A stretch of DNA of 56,343 nt, taken from Candidatus Sphingomonas excrementigallinarum (GTDB lineage Bacteria > Pseudomonadota > Alphaproteobacteria > Sphingomonadales > Sphingomonadaceae). Positions within the stretch are counted from its first letter, which is position 1, and every line of letters begins with the position of its first letter. Below the pieces are notes generated by a model, which had not been told where the DNA came from, did not search any database, and worked only from the letters and a program-made list of their open reading frames with translations. A program made the translations under genes and the position numbers. The DNA is taken from NCBI GenBank assembly GCA_019112965.1, contig DXIH01000191.1, positions 1 to 56,343 of the forward strand, given 5' to 3'. Positions 1 to 7,614 of this stretch are shown here, one piece after another.

Positions 1-570
1 ATAAAGCTTGCTGATGAGGTGGAACAGCAACTGCCCTCCCGAGCGGGCGAACGGCAGATAACCGAGCTCGTCAAGCACGATCAGGTCGAGCCGCGACAGC
101 TGCGCCGCCAGGGTCCCGCCTTTGCCGATCCTGGTCTCCTCTTCGAGGCGTGTCACCAGATCGACGGTGTTGAAGTAGCGGGCGCGAGCGCCCCTTCGCA
201 CGACATTGGCGGTGATCGCGATGGCGAGGTGGGTCTTGCCTGTCCCCGTGCCGCCGACCAGCACGATATTGCGGCGAGGCGGGAGGAAGGAGCCGTCGTG
301 AAGGGAGCGGATCATCTCCTCATTGATCGGTGTGCCCTCGAAGCTGAACCGCTCCAGGTCCTTCACCACGGGCAGCCTCGCAGCCGTCATCCGATAGCGG
401 ATGGAGGCTGCATCCCGGTGGGTCGCCTCGGCACGGAGCAGGTCGGTCAGTATCTCCATGGTGGTGCGCTTGCGCTGGAGGCCGGTAGTGACCGCCTCGT
501 CGAACGCCGCCGCCATGCCCTTGAGTCCGAGGCCGCGCATCGTGTCGATCATATCATGCCGCTGCATCAT
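1..570 (-). CDS. istB: IstB-like IS21 helper ATPase (partial, cut by window edge)
   Basis: This is the AAA+ helper ATPase of IS21 transposition, related to DnaC. It loads on DNA and directs the IstA transposase to its target. 190 codons are visible, starting at the ATG at 570 (a second ATG follows directly) and staying open to base 1. A Walker A motif (GGTGTGKTH) lies near residue 106 and a Walker B motif (LIVLDELGYL) near residue 165. The start overlaps the 3' end of istA by 17 bases, the normal translational coupling of IS21 elements. The visible part shows no stop or frameshift, so the gene may be intact outside the window. Confidence 0.92.
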   Translation of the reverse strand, partial: MMQRHDMIDTMRGLGLKGMAAAFDEAVTTGLQRKRTTMEILTDLLRAEATHRDAASIRYRMTAARLPVVKDLERFSFEGTPINEEMIRSLHDGSFLPPRRNIVLVGGTGTGKTHLAIAITANVVRRGARARYFNTVDLVTRLEEETRIGKGGTLAAQLSRLDLIVLDELGYLPFARSGGQLLFHLISKLY

Positions 571-2068
571 AGCCTCGCAGCAGATCATAGCGGGCACAGT
601 CGGCGAGCGGAGGATGCTGCAGCATCCGGTCTTCCGAAGTGACGATGCTGTGGGGTGTCGCCGGCTCGCGGCGCCGGGAGAGGATGTTGAGGATCAGCTC
701 GTCGCTGGCCGTTCCGTTCGCCAACGCTTCGCGCACGGCAGCCTCTACCGGCTCCAGGCCATCGGTGAGGACCGCCGAGAGGACCCGCACGAACCTGCGA
801 TCGGCCTCGTCCCCGGTGCCGAGCCTTCGCCGTAATCGGTGCAGGGCGGGCGGCAGATCCCAGTCCTGGAACGGTGCGCCGTTACGCAGCGCGCCGGGCT
901 TGTGCGCGAGGACCGGCAGATAATGCCAGGGATCGTATATCGTGCGGTTCCGACCGAAGTGGCGCTCATGCTCCCCGACGATCGCATCGCCGCAGCGTAT
1001 GACGATGCGATCGGCATAGGAGCGGACCTGAACGGTCCGGCGTGCGGCCGTCGACATGACCGAGTAGCGGTTGCGATCGAAGCTGATGAGGCATGTGCCG
1101 GTGACGGCATGCTCGCTCTCATGGAAGCCGTCGAACGGTGCCAGGATCGGCTGCAGGGCCGGTCGCTCCATATCCAGCGCCTCGGCGACGGTAATATCCC
1201 CGCGTTCGGGATGGGCATGATGCTCGGCCCAGCGCCGGCACTCGGCCTCCAGCCACCCGTTGAGCTCGGCCAGGCTGGCGAACCGGAGCCGCGGCTGGAA
1301 GAAGCGGCCTCGGATCGTCTGGACCTGCTGCTCGACCTGGCCCTTCTCCCATCCCGCCGCCGGCGAGCAGGCGGTCGGCTCGACCATGTAATGATCGGTC
1401 ATGATCAAGAAGCGGCGGTTGAACACACGCTCCTTGCCGGTGAACACGGCCGTCACCGCCGTCTTCATATTATCGTAGATACCGCGTCGCGGCACACCGC
1501 CAAAGAACGCGAACGCCCGGGCATGGGCATCGAACAGCATCTCCTGGCCCTCGCGCGGATAGGCCCGGACATAGGGTGCGCGCGAGGCGCAGAGACGCAT
1601 ATGCGCCACCTTCACCCGCATCGGCTTGCCGGCGATCTCCACATCCTCGTGGCTCCAGTCGAACTGGTAGGCCTCACCCGGCTGGAAGGTCATCGGGATG
1701 AACGCCGGTGCGCCTTCGCCAGCATCCTTCCGCCGCGCAGCACGCCAGCGCGCCGCATAGCGGCGCACCGCATCATAGGATCCATCGAACCCCTCGCGCA
1801 CCAGCAGGTCATGGATACGCGTCATCCGTAGCCGATCGCGACGGCCGCGACCTTCGTTCTCCTCAAGCAGCGCATCGAGACGATCCTGATAAGGACCGAT
1901 CCGCGGCAGCGGCTGGACTTTGCGCTGATAGTTGAACGCCGCCTCCGGCGACCGGATCGCTTTGCGGACGACCTTCCGCGACAAACGAAGGTCACGAGCG
2001 ATCGCCTTGATCGCCTTACCCGCTGCATGCTCACGCCGAATCCGAACCACTGTCTCCACGATCAACAT
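554..2068 (-). CDS. istA: IS21-family transposase IstA
   Basis: DDE transposase of 504 residues, the usual IstA length. It begins with a helix-turn-helix region (residues about 10-45, with RDLRLSRKVVRKAIR) that binds the terminal repeats. The integrase core follows: FDWSHEDV supplies the first Asp, IYDNMKT the second, and the GWEKGQVE block the Glu. The C-terminal region resembles the Mu transposase C-terminal domain. It overlaps istB, and the repeats at 2124-2183 lie just upstream. No disruption is seen, so the element looks recently active, in contrast to the decayed IS3 remnant beside it. Confidence 0.95.
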   Translation of the reverse strand: MLIVETVVRIRREHAAGKAIKAIARDLRLSRKVVRKAIRSPEAAFNYQRKVQPLPRIGPYQDRLDALLEENEGRGRRDRLRMTRIHDLLVREGFDGSYDAVRRYAARWRAARRKDAGEGAPAFIPMTFQPGEAYQFDWSHEDVEIAGKPMRVKVAHMRLCASRAPYVRAYPREGQEMLFDAHARAFAFFGGVPRRGIYDNMKTAVTAVFTGKERVFNRRFLIMTDHYMVEPTACSPAAGWEKGQVEQQVQTIRGRFFQPRLRFASLAELNGWLEAECRRWAEHHAHPERGDITVAEALDMERPALQPILAPFDGFHESEHAVTGTCLISFDRNRYSVMSTAARRTVQVRSYADRIVIRCGDAIVGEHERHFGRNRTIYDPWHYLPVLAHKPGALRNGAPFQDWDLPPALHRLRRRLGTGDEADRRFVRVLSAVLTDGLEPVEAAVREALANGTASDELILNILSRRREPATPHSIVTSEDRMLQHPPLADCARYDLLRGYDAAA

Positions 2069-2123
2069 CCCGTTCTCGCCAACTGATCAAAACCAGTCGG
2101 CCAACTAAATCCCCGGGATGAAG

Positions 2124-2183
2124 GGGTCCTTTTTGCACGCCGATCACCCCACGAAGGGGGTGCCTATTGCACGCTGATCCTCA
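2124..2183. repeat. IS21 terminal repeats (two tandem copies)
   Basis: Two related segments, 2124-2146 and 2156-2179, each contain GGGGT followed a few bases later by TTGCACGCCGATC or TTGCACGCTGATC. They lie 55-115 bases upstream of istA at the outer end of the element. They fit the multiple IstA binding sites known for IS21 ends. The exact tip (2183) is inferred from the TGA/TCA terminus. Confidence 0.7.
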
Positions 2184-2279
2184 TTGGGCAGGGTTCGTCT
2201 TCCTCGTTTTCGTCATCGACCCTCCGCCCGCCGAACCATCTGCTGGTGAGCAAGGCGGAGTGCGGATGGAAGGGGTGTT

Positions 2280-2600
2280 TTGGATTTCTTTGAGCAGTCG
2301 CTTCACAGCCGTTGACCCATTCGGGGCGGTGGCTTCGTCCATCACTTCGACCGTGGGAGCCGATATGTTGCGATCAAATGCACCGCGCATTTGGATGAGA
2401 CTGGCATGGAGCCATCGGTAGGCAGCGTCGGCGACAGGTGTGATAACGCACCAATCGAGACGGTCAACGGCCTCATAAGGCCGGTGCGATCTGCCGACAC
2501 AGGCCGTGGCGCAGCTTGGAAGCCACCTGAATGTCGTCGCGCGCCTCATCGACACGGCAACGTAACCCCCACCCGACAGTCTCCGACAAACCCGGCGCGG
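2280..2600 (+). pseudogene. Decayed IS3-family transposase (orfB C-terminal fragment)
   Basis: Reading the frame ending at 2475 gives a recognisable IS3 OrfB block: VHHFDRGSRYVAIK, then MEPSVGSVGDRCDNAPIET, which corresponds to the second Asp and the Glu regions of the integrase core. The frame contains a TGA at 2313, where the family normally has Arg, so this is probably a CGA-to-TGA change. Near 2475 the match moves by one base into HKAGAICRHRPWRSLEA, which ends at a TGA, so there is also a frameshift. Only the 3' third of the gene is present. It sits directly against the IS21 end, so the IS21 copy may have landed in or beside this older relic. Confidence 0.75.
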
Positions 2601-2977
2601 TTTACTGCGCAGCTATGCAATCATCCATAAAGGTTGTTACTCCAGCTACATTACTGCTGATGAGGCTCCAGCGGATGTCTATTCAGTAGGTAGAGTCCGC
2701 AAAAACGGCCTGAAATGACTGGCGCCGCTATTGGTTCCCGCAAGATCGGTGTTTTTGCGGAAATTTGATATGCTTCGAAGTGGCGGTTGTGTTGCTTTTT
2801 GAAAGTGTTCTTTAACGCGGCGTCATTATGCAATCGCTCGCCGCGACGTATGGTGATGGCGTGCAAGGTTGCTCTGTGCAGGTTCTTGCAGAGGCGTTCG
2901 GGCGTCGTGGGCGAGTTGTTGGCTTATCGCCTGATGCAAGCGTAGCGCAAAGGGCGAGCATCATCGGAGCATGATCC
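2601..2977. other. Intergenic region upstream of the chemoreceptor
   Basis: I see no convincing gene here. The base composition is more AT-rich than in the flanking genes. It holds a perfect 10-base inverted repeat, CCGCAAAAAC at 2697-2706 and GTTTTTGCGG at 2751-2760, separated by 44 bases. The promoter of the downstream chemoreceptor gene must lie in the last 200 bases, but no convincing -35/-10 pair is visible. Confidence 0.5.
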
Positions 2978-4765
2978 ATGCGCTTTTTTGATAACCTTTC
3001 GATGGTAAGAAAGCTTACCCTGTGTCTGGGAGTTATTCTGGCGCTGACCCTCACGACGAACTTTGTCATTTATACGAAGAAGAACCAGGTTCGCGAAACG
3101 ACGAGTATCAATGAGCATACGTACAAGGTCATCATGGCCTCGAACAAGCTCGTCGAGGGGATGGTCAACCAAGAGACAGGTCTTCGCGGGTATCTGCTGA
3201 CGGCCGACCGGAATTTTCTGGCTCCCTACACTGATGGAGCGGCCGACTTCGACCGCGCCATGAAAGAAGCGCGGCGGCTGACCAGCGACAATCCGCAACA
3301 ACAGAGCCGCCTGACCCAGATCGGTGCTCTGGCGCAGCACTGGCGCAATGAGGTCGCGGAGCCCAACATTGCGTTGATGGCTGCTCCCGCGACGCAAGGC
3401 GTCGCACGCGCGAACACGGCGAAGGGCGTGGGCAAGTCGCTGATGGATCAACTCCGCAACCAAGCGGGCGCCGTCATCACCATGGAAAACCAGCTTCTGG
3501 CGCAGCGACAGGTTGCGCAGGAGCAGGCCTTCGCCACGATCTCCCAAGCCATTTTCGGCGGGATGATGCTCAGCCTGATGCTGGCCATCGCCATCCTGGT
3601 CCTGCTGGTCCGCCAGATCGCGCGGCCGGTGAATGCGGTCACCAACGGTCTCGCCGCGCTGGCAAGCGGGGATATGAGCGTGGCGTCGGTCGATCAGGAT
3701 CGCCGCGACGAGGTCGGGCGGCTGGCGGTCGCACTCGATAATCTGCGCGCGCAGTTGCTGGCGGCGGACGAGGCCAAGAGGGCGCAGACCCGCCTGATCG
3801 TCGACAGCGTCGGCGCGGCCCTGTCCAGGCTGGCGGAGGGTGACCTGCAATCCCGTCTGGACAGCGACCTCGACGGGCCCTTCGCCGCGATCAAGACGGA
3901 TTTCAACCGCGCGGCGGATGCGCTGCAGACGGCTATGTCGCAGGTTTCCGTATCGACCGGCGGCATCCTCAACGGTGCGGCGGACATCCGCCAGGCCTCC
4001 GACGACCTGTCGCAGCGCACCGAGCAACAGGCGGCCAGCCTGGAGGAAACGGCGGCCGCCATGGACGAGATCACGACGACCGTGCGAAAGACCGCCGAGC
4101 AGGCGGGGCTGGCTCGCCAGATGGTCGGTCAGGCCAAGGACGAGGTCCAGCATTCGGGCCGGATCATGGAGGATGCGGTCGCCGCGATGAACGGGATCGA
4201 GCGCGCCTCGACCGAGATATCCGACATCATCTCGGTCATCGACGGCATCGCGTTCCAGACCAATTTGCTGGCTTTGAACGCCGGGGTGGAGGCCGCGCGC
4301 GCAGGGGATGCGGGCAAGGGCTTTGCCGTCGTCGCTTCCGAGGTTCGCGCACTGGCCCAGCGATCGGCCGATGCGGCCAAAGACGTCAAGGAGCGGATTT
4401 CGGTGTCCGCCGATCAGGTCGATGCAGGCGTGGGACTGGTCAACCAGACCGGCGAGGCGCTCGGCCGGATCGTGACGCGTATCACCGAGATCAACGCCCT
4501 GATCGGCGATATCGCGGTGTCGGCGGAACAGCAGAGCACCGGGCTGCAACAGGTCAATATCGCCGTCAACCAGATGGATATGGTCACGCAGCAGAATGCC
4601 GCCATGGTCGAAGAAGCGACGGCCGCCGCCCGCAGTCTGGCGGGGGAGGCAGACGAACTCTCGCGGCAGATGGCTCGCTTTTCCATCGTTCGGAATGGCG
4701 GGCGGGCCTCCGCCAATATCTCCAGCCTCGACGATCACCGCTATCGCCGCGCGGCGGTGGCGTAA
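2978..4765 (+). CDS. Methyl-accepting chemotaxis protein with CHASE3 sensor domain
   Basis: Inner-membrane chemoreceptor of 595 residues that signals to CheA/CheW. Transmembrane segment 1 spans about residues 10-31. A CHASE3-like periplasmic helical domain follows, with the characteristic block NQETGLRGYLLT near residue 70. Transmembrane segment 2 spans about 191-212. A HAMP linker and a second HAMP-like segment reach to about 330, and then comes the coiled-coil signalling domain. Its highly conserved hairpin tip (FQTNLLALNAG then EAARAGDAGKGFAVVASEVR) starts at residue 426. There is no C-terminal CheR/CheB-binding pentapeptide. No che genes are nearby, so it is an orphan receptor. The ligand is unknown; CHASE3 domains are not assigned to one ligand class. 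Confidence 0.95.
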   Translation: MRFFDNLSMVRKLTLCLGVILALTLTTNFVIYTKKNQVRETTSINEHTYKVIMASNKLVEGMVNQETGLRGYLLTADRNFLAPYTDGAADFDRAMKEARRLTSDNPQQQSRLTQIGALAQHWRNEVAEPNIALMAAPATQGVARANTAKGVGKSLMDQLRNQAGAVITMENQLLAQRQVAQEQAFATISQAIFGGMMLSLMLAIAILVLLVRQIARPVNAVTNGLAALASGDMSVASVDQDRRDEVGRLAVALDNLRAQLLAADEAKRAQTRLIVDSVGAALSRLAEGDLQSRLDSDLDGPFAAIKTDFNRAADALQTAMSQVSVSTGGILNGAADIRQASDDLSQRTEQQAASLEETAAAMDEITTTVRKTAEQAGLARQMVGQAKDEVQHSGRIMEDAVAAMNGIERASTEISDIISVIDGIAFQTNLLALNAGVEAARAGDAGKGFAVVASEVRALAQRSADAAKDVKERISVSADQVDAGVGLVNQTGEALGRIVTRITEINALIGDIAVSAEQQSTGLQQVNIAVNQMDMVTQQNAAMVEEATAAARSLAGEADELSRQMARFSIVRNGGRASANISSLDDHRYRRAAVA

Positions 4766-4778
4766 GGAATGACGGACG

Positions 4779-4820
4779 GGCGGAAGCGGGGCGGCCTTGC
4801 CGGGCCCGATCGCTTCCGCC
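4779..4820. terminator. Hairpin between convergent genes
   Basis: GGCGGAAGCG at 4779-4788 pairs perfectly with CGCTTCCGCC at 4811-4820, with a GC-rich inner loop that can fold further. It lies 14 bases after the chemoreceptor stop and 5 bases after the stop of the converging minus-strand gene. A run of six A (on the plus strand) flanks it. It probably ends transcription from one or both sides. Confidence 0.6.
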
Positions 4821-4824
4821 GCGT

Positions 4825-5631
4825 TCAAAAAAGAATGGCGCCGCCGGTCACGAGGCGGAGGCTGGGGGCGGCATGGTTGAGGCCCGCCGCCGCCAGAATG
4901 TCGAACTGAACGATCTTGGTCGGTCGCCAGGCGGCCGACAGCGCGGCCAGGGCCAGAGTCTCATGCTGGTCGGGATCGTCGTCACGCTCCAGCGACAGCT
5001 CGGCGTTGGCGGTGATCTGGTCGGTGAACTTGTAACGCACGCCGGTGATCTCGCTGTACGACAGATGTCGTCCCATGCCGGACTGGTTCGCCGCTGCATC
5101 GGCTTCCCCTGTCACCGCGATCGCGATCTTCTCAGTCAACTCATATTGGATGGGGACGATGACCCCCGTCGACCAGGTGCCAGCCCCGACCGGATAGCGT
5201 CCGGTTGGGGCCGTGACGAAGGCCTGTATGCCCGCCGAAAAGGGCATCCCTTTCTGCCCGGCCAGATGCTCGCGGATCGCGAAGGTCACGTCGCCGGTGC
5301 CCGTCACCGTGTCGACCGTTTCGTTCGCCTTGTCGCGTGTCCGGTCCCGGCCATAGCCGACCCATTCGAGCTGAAGCTCGGTATTCTTGCCTACGCCCAG
5401 ACGGGTGAGGATATCGGCGGTGACGATACGGTCTTCGCGCTGGTCGGACTGGTCGTCTCGCTCCCAATCCAGCGCGGACATCTCGACATGCACCCGCCCC
5501 GGTTCGGTCGTGCAGCTCGATCCGCCGAGATTGGGACGCGTGGGGCAGAAGCGAGGCTCGTCCTGGGCGAGGGCAGGGGTGCCGATCATGACGGCCGCCA
5601 CACTCAGCGCCCACGCCAAAACCTTCGCCAT
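4825..5631 (-). CDS. Secreted outer-membrane protein, MetA-pathway phenol degradation-like family
   Basis: 268 residues with a clear Sec signal peptide (cleavage after about residue 22, ALAQ). The mature part is rich in alternating beta-strand patterns and ends in hydrophobic VTGGAILF, as expected for an outer-membrane beta-barrel. It resembles the putative transporter family PF13557 (phenol MetA degradation-like). That name comes from gene context in other bacteria and does not show that phenol is the substrate here. Two Cys in the N-terminal mature part (near RFCPTRP and SSCTTEP) could form a disulfide. It is transcribed alone, convergent with the chemoreceptor. Function not known. Confidence 0.75.
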   Translation of the reverse strand: MAKVLAWALSVAAVMIGTPALAQDEPRFCPTRPNLGGSSCTTEPGRVHVEMSALDWERDDQSDQREDRIVTADILTRLGVGKNTELQLEWVGYGRDRTRDKANETVDTVTGTGDVTFAIREHLAGQKGMPFSAGIQAFVTAPTGRYPVGAGTWSTGVIVPIQYELTEKIAIAVTGEADAAANQSGMGRHLSYSEITGVRYKFTDQITANAELSLERDDDPDQHETLALAALSAAWRPTKIVQFDILAAAGLNHAAPSLRLVTGGAILF

Positions 5632-6203
5632 TTGTTTCCCCCTTATAAATATCTGATCGGAAAGACTTTACATAGGCTTTCGTTCCGTCCGTCTCGTCCC
5701 GCCGCGACAGAGGCATTTTGACTTGTCCGATTGTCACGACCGTCACCGCGTTCCGCATGGCTTTCAGATAGGGGAAGGCACTCGATGGGGCGCACCGGCC
5801 AGGCCTCTAGTCTTGCGGGGCCATAAAGAGTGGCCGCGTTCGGAATGGGCGATCATGATCCGGAGGGCATCAGATATGTCACCTCGAGATCGGATGCAGT
5901 CGTAGAATACCGCCCCAGCTGTGCAAGAGCGGGAGGCCGTTCAGTTGCCGAACCTATTCGCGAAGTATAGCACCTTGACTATTTTTCCAGCGAAGGCCGA
6001 CACTTCGAAAGTATGTTTGGTTAATGAAAACTGCCTGCGGCAGGAACTTTATATTAAATCCCGCTGCTCTAAGCGCTGTCTCACGAGGAAGTCGCGAGCC
6101 ATACGGAATTTTGGGCAGCTTCGGCGCTCGTCGACGCATCTATCGTACCGAGGCATCGGCATTTTGATGGGACTGGCTTCGCGATGTGTGAACGGGGGGA
6201 GAC
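5632..6203. other. Intergenic region without recognisable gene
   Basis: About 570 bases between the minus-strand outer-membrane protein gene and the chemoreceptor stub. The part next to 5632 must carry the promoter of the minus-strand gene. Short open frames are present (for example 5723-5905 and 5921-6397), but they lack a ribosome binding site, a family pattern or typical codon use. Composition is lower in GC than the neighbours from about 5930 to 6150, which fits old, non-coding or rearranged DNA. Confidence 0.5.
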
Positions 6204-6338
6204 ATGCGCGCCACGATCCGGATCAAATTGGTCGCGACATTTGCAGCCGTAATTCCGATGCTTATGGGGTTCAGCGTCGATTCCTTGTCGACCCTGACCG
6301 GAAACCCGCGCGACGCCCGGCGAGCCGTGGCCGCATGA
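6204..6338 (+). pseudogene. N-terminal stub of a methyl-accepting chemotaxis protein
   Basis: A 44-codon open frame starts at the ATG at 6204, directly after a strong ribosome binding site (GGGGGGA at 6194-6200). Its first residues, MRATIRIKLVATFAAV, match the common start of sphingomonad chemoreceptors: a short basic segment, then transmembrane helix 1. A segment like SLSTLTG follows, and the frame then runs into a stop at 6336. No periplasmic, HAMP or signalling part follows; the porin gene starts 50 bases later. I read this as the remains of a receptor gene whose body was deleted. A real small membrane peptide cannot be excluded. Confidence 0.5.
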
Positions 6339-6387
6339 CGCAGCCGCGGGGGCGCTCGCTTCCTGCCGACCCTCGGGGAAAGAGGCG

Positions 6388-7599
6388 ATGTCGATGACGT
6401 TTCGTCAATCGATCATGCTGCTGACCGCCCCCATGCTGGCGGTTCTGCCGACGCCCGTTTTGGCGCAGGAAGAGGAGCCGCGCGCCGAAGCCGGTGGCGA
6501 GGGGGAGGACGCAGCTTCCAGCGCCTTCAGTCTCGATCTGCTCTACAAGGCCGATCTGGTCGGCGTCTCGGCGGGAAAGGGGCGGCGCGGCGCGCGGTTC
6601 CTGGACAATCTGGATCTGATCGCGTCGCTCGACCTGGAGCGCGCGGCGGGATGGCGGGGCGGCAGCGCCTATGTGGGCGCCTTAAGCAACGCCGGTGCGC
6701 GGCCCAACGATATTGCGGGAACGTTGCAGGGCGTGAACAATATCGAGGTCATGAGCCCGGACCTGTTGCTCTATCAGGCCTGGGTGCAGCAGCGCTTCGC
6801 CGGAGATCGTGGCTCGATACTGGTCGGCAAATATGACCTGAACAGCGAATTTTATGCCAATCCTGCGGCGGCGGCATTGATCGCGCCGGCCTTTGGCATC
6901 GGGTCGGAACTGGCGGCGACGGGCCCCAACGGGCCGTCGATCTTTCCCCAGACCGACCTGGCGATCCGCGTGCGGCTGGAGGGAAAGCGCCATTATGTGC
7001 AGGCGGCCGCCGTTCGCGCCCCGCGCGGGGTGGCGGATGAGAATGGCCCGCGTTCGGCCCTGTTGATCGCCGAGGCGGGGCTGAAGGGCCGGACGGCGAT
7101 CACGGTCGGCGGCTGGACCTATAGCCATCGCCAGCAGCGGATCGTTCCGCCGGGCATCACGCCGGGCCCGGGCACCGCCGCGTCGCATGGCCTCTATGCG
7201 CTGATCGAGCGGGATCTGGCGGGCGAGGCGGGCAAGATCGGCCATTGGTGCGCCTTTCTGCGGGCCGGTCTGTCCGACGGGCTGACCACGCCGTTCGCCG
7301 ACGGGGTGCAGGTCGGGGTGACCGGCCATGGCATCCTGCGGTCGCGCCCGGAGTCGCTGCTGTCGATCGGGCTGGCCACCGCCGGGCTCAGCCGTGCCTA
7401 TCGCCGCGCCAATCCACCCGACGAACCGTCGCTGACCAAGACGGAAAGCACCGTCGAGCTGACCTATAGCGATCGGGTTGCGCCCTTCCTGACGCTTCAG
7501 CCCGATATCCAATATGTCCATCGTGCATCGGGCCTGCGTGATGCGACCGGCGTGGTGGTGTTGGGCCTGCGGGCGATCGTCGACTGGAAGATCCACTAG
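6388..7599 (+). CDS. OprB-like carbohydrate-selective porin
   Basis: 403 residues with a Sec signal peptide ending near residue 27 (PVLAQ). The mature protein has the pattern of the carbohydrate porin OprB family: LLYKADLVGVSAGK near the start, a YQAWVQQRF block, a segment like VGKYDLNSEFY, and SIFPQTDLAIRVR in the middle. It ends in a strand-like C-terminus (VLGLRAIVDWKIH). It would form a diffusion channel for sugars in the outer membrane. A ribosome binding site (GGGGAAAGAGG) precedes the ATG at 6388; the ATG at 6394 is possible too. It converges on the siderophore-type receptor gene with a gap of only 15 bases. It could feed the nearby glycan locus, but it is not in an operon with it. Confidence 0.8.
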   Translation: MSMTFRQSIMLLTAPMLAVLPTPVLAQEEEPRAEAGGEGEDAASSAFSLDLLYKADLVGVSAGKGRRGARFLDNLDLIASLDLERAAGWRGGSAYVGALSNAGARPNDIAGTLQGVNNIEVMSPDLLLYQAWVQQRFAGDRGSILVGKYDLNSEFYANPAAAALIAPAFGIGSELAATGPNGPSIFPQTDLAIRVRLEGKRHYVQAAAVRAPRGVADENGPRSALLIAEAGLKGRTAITVGGWTYSHRQQRIVPPGITPGPGTAASHGLYALIERDLAGEAGKIGHWCAFLRAGLSDGLTTPFADGVQVGVTGHGILRSRPESLLSIGLATAGLSRAYRRANPPDEPSLTKTESTVELTYSDRVAPFLTLQPDIQYVHRASGLRDATGVVVLGLRAIVDWKIH

Positions 7600-7614
7600 G
7601 CGCGTCGTCTCGGG

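Larger units (their letters stand above)
1..2183 (-). mobile_element. IS21-family insertion sequence, one end (other end outside window)
   Basis: The element holds istA and istB in the usual IS21 order, both on the minus strand, with istB running off the left edge of the window. At the right end two similar copies of a terminal repeat are seen: one around 2124-2146 and one around 2156-2183, sharing the core TTGCACGCYGATC. Read inward, the outer copy starts with TGA at 2183, which I take as the element tip. Tandem terminal repeats of this kind are typical of the IS21 family. The target-site duplication cannot be checked because the other end is missing. Confidence 0.85.

Noticed and set aside
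2924..4828. 634-codon open frame on the minus strand opposite the chemoreceptor
   Set aside because: It mirrors the third-position GC pattern of the chemoreceptor gene, has no ribosome binding site or family motif, and its product is Arg/His/Asp-rich as expected for antisense shadows.
5921..6397. 158-codon open frame before the porin gene
   Set aside because: No family pattern, and it overlaps the better supported chemoreceptor stub and porin start.
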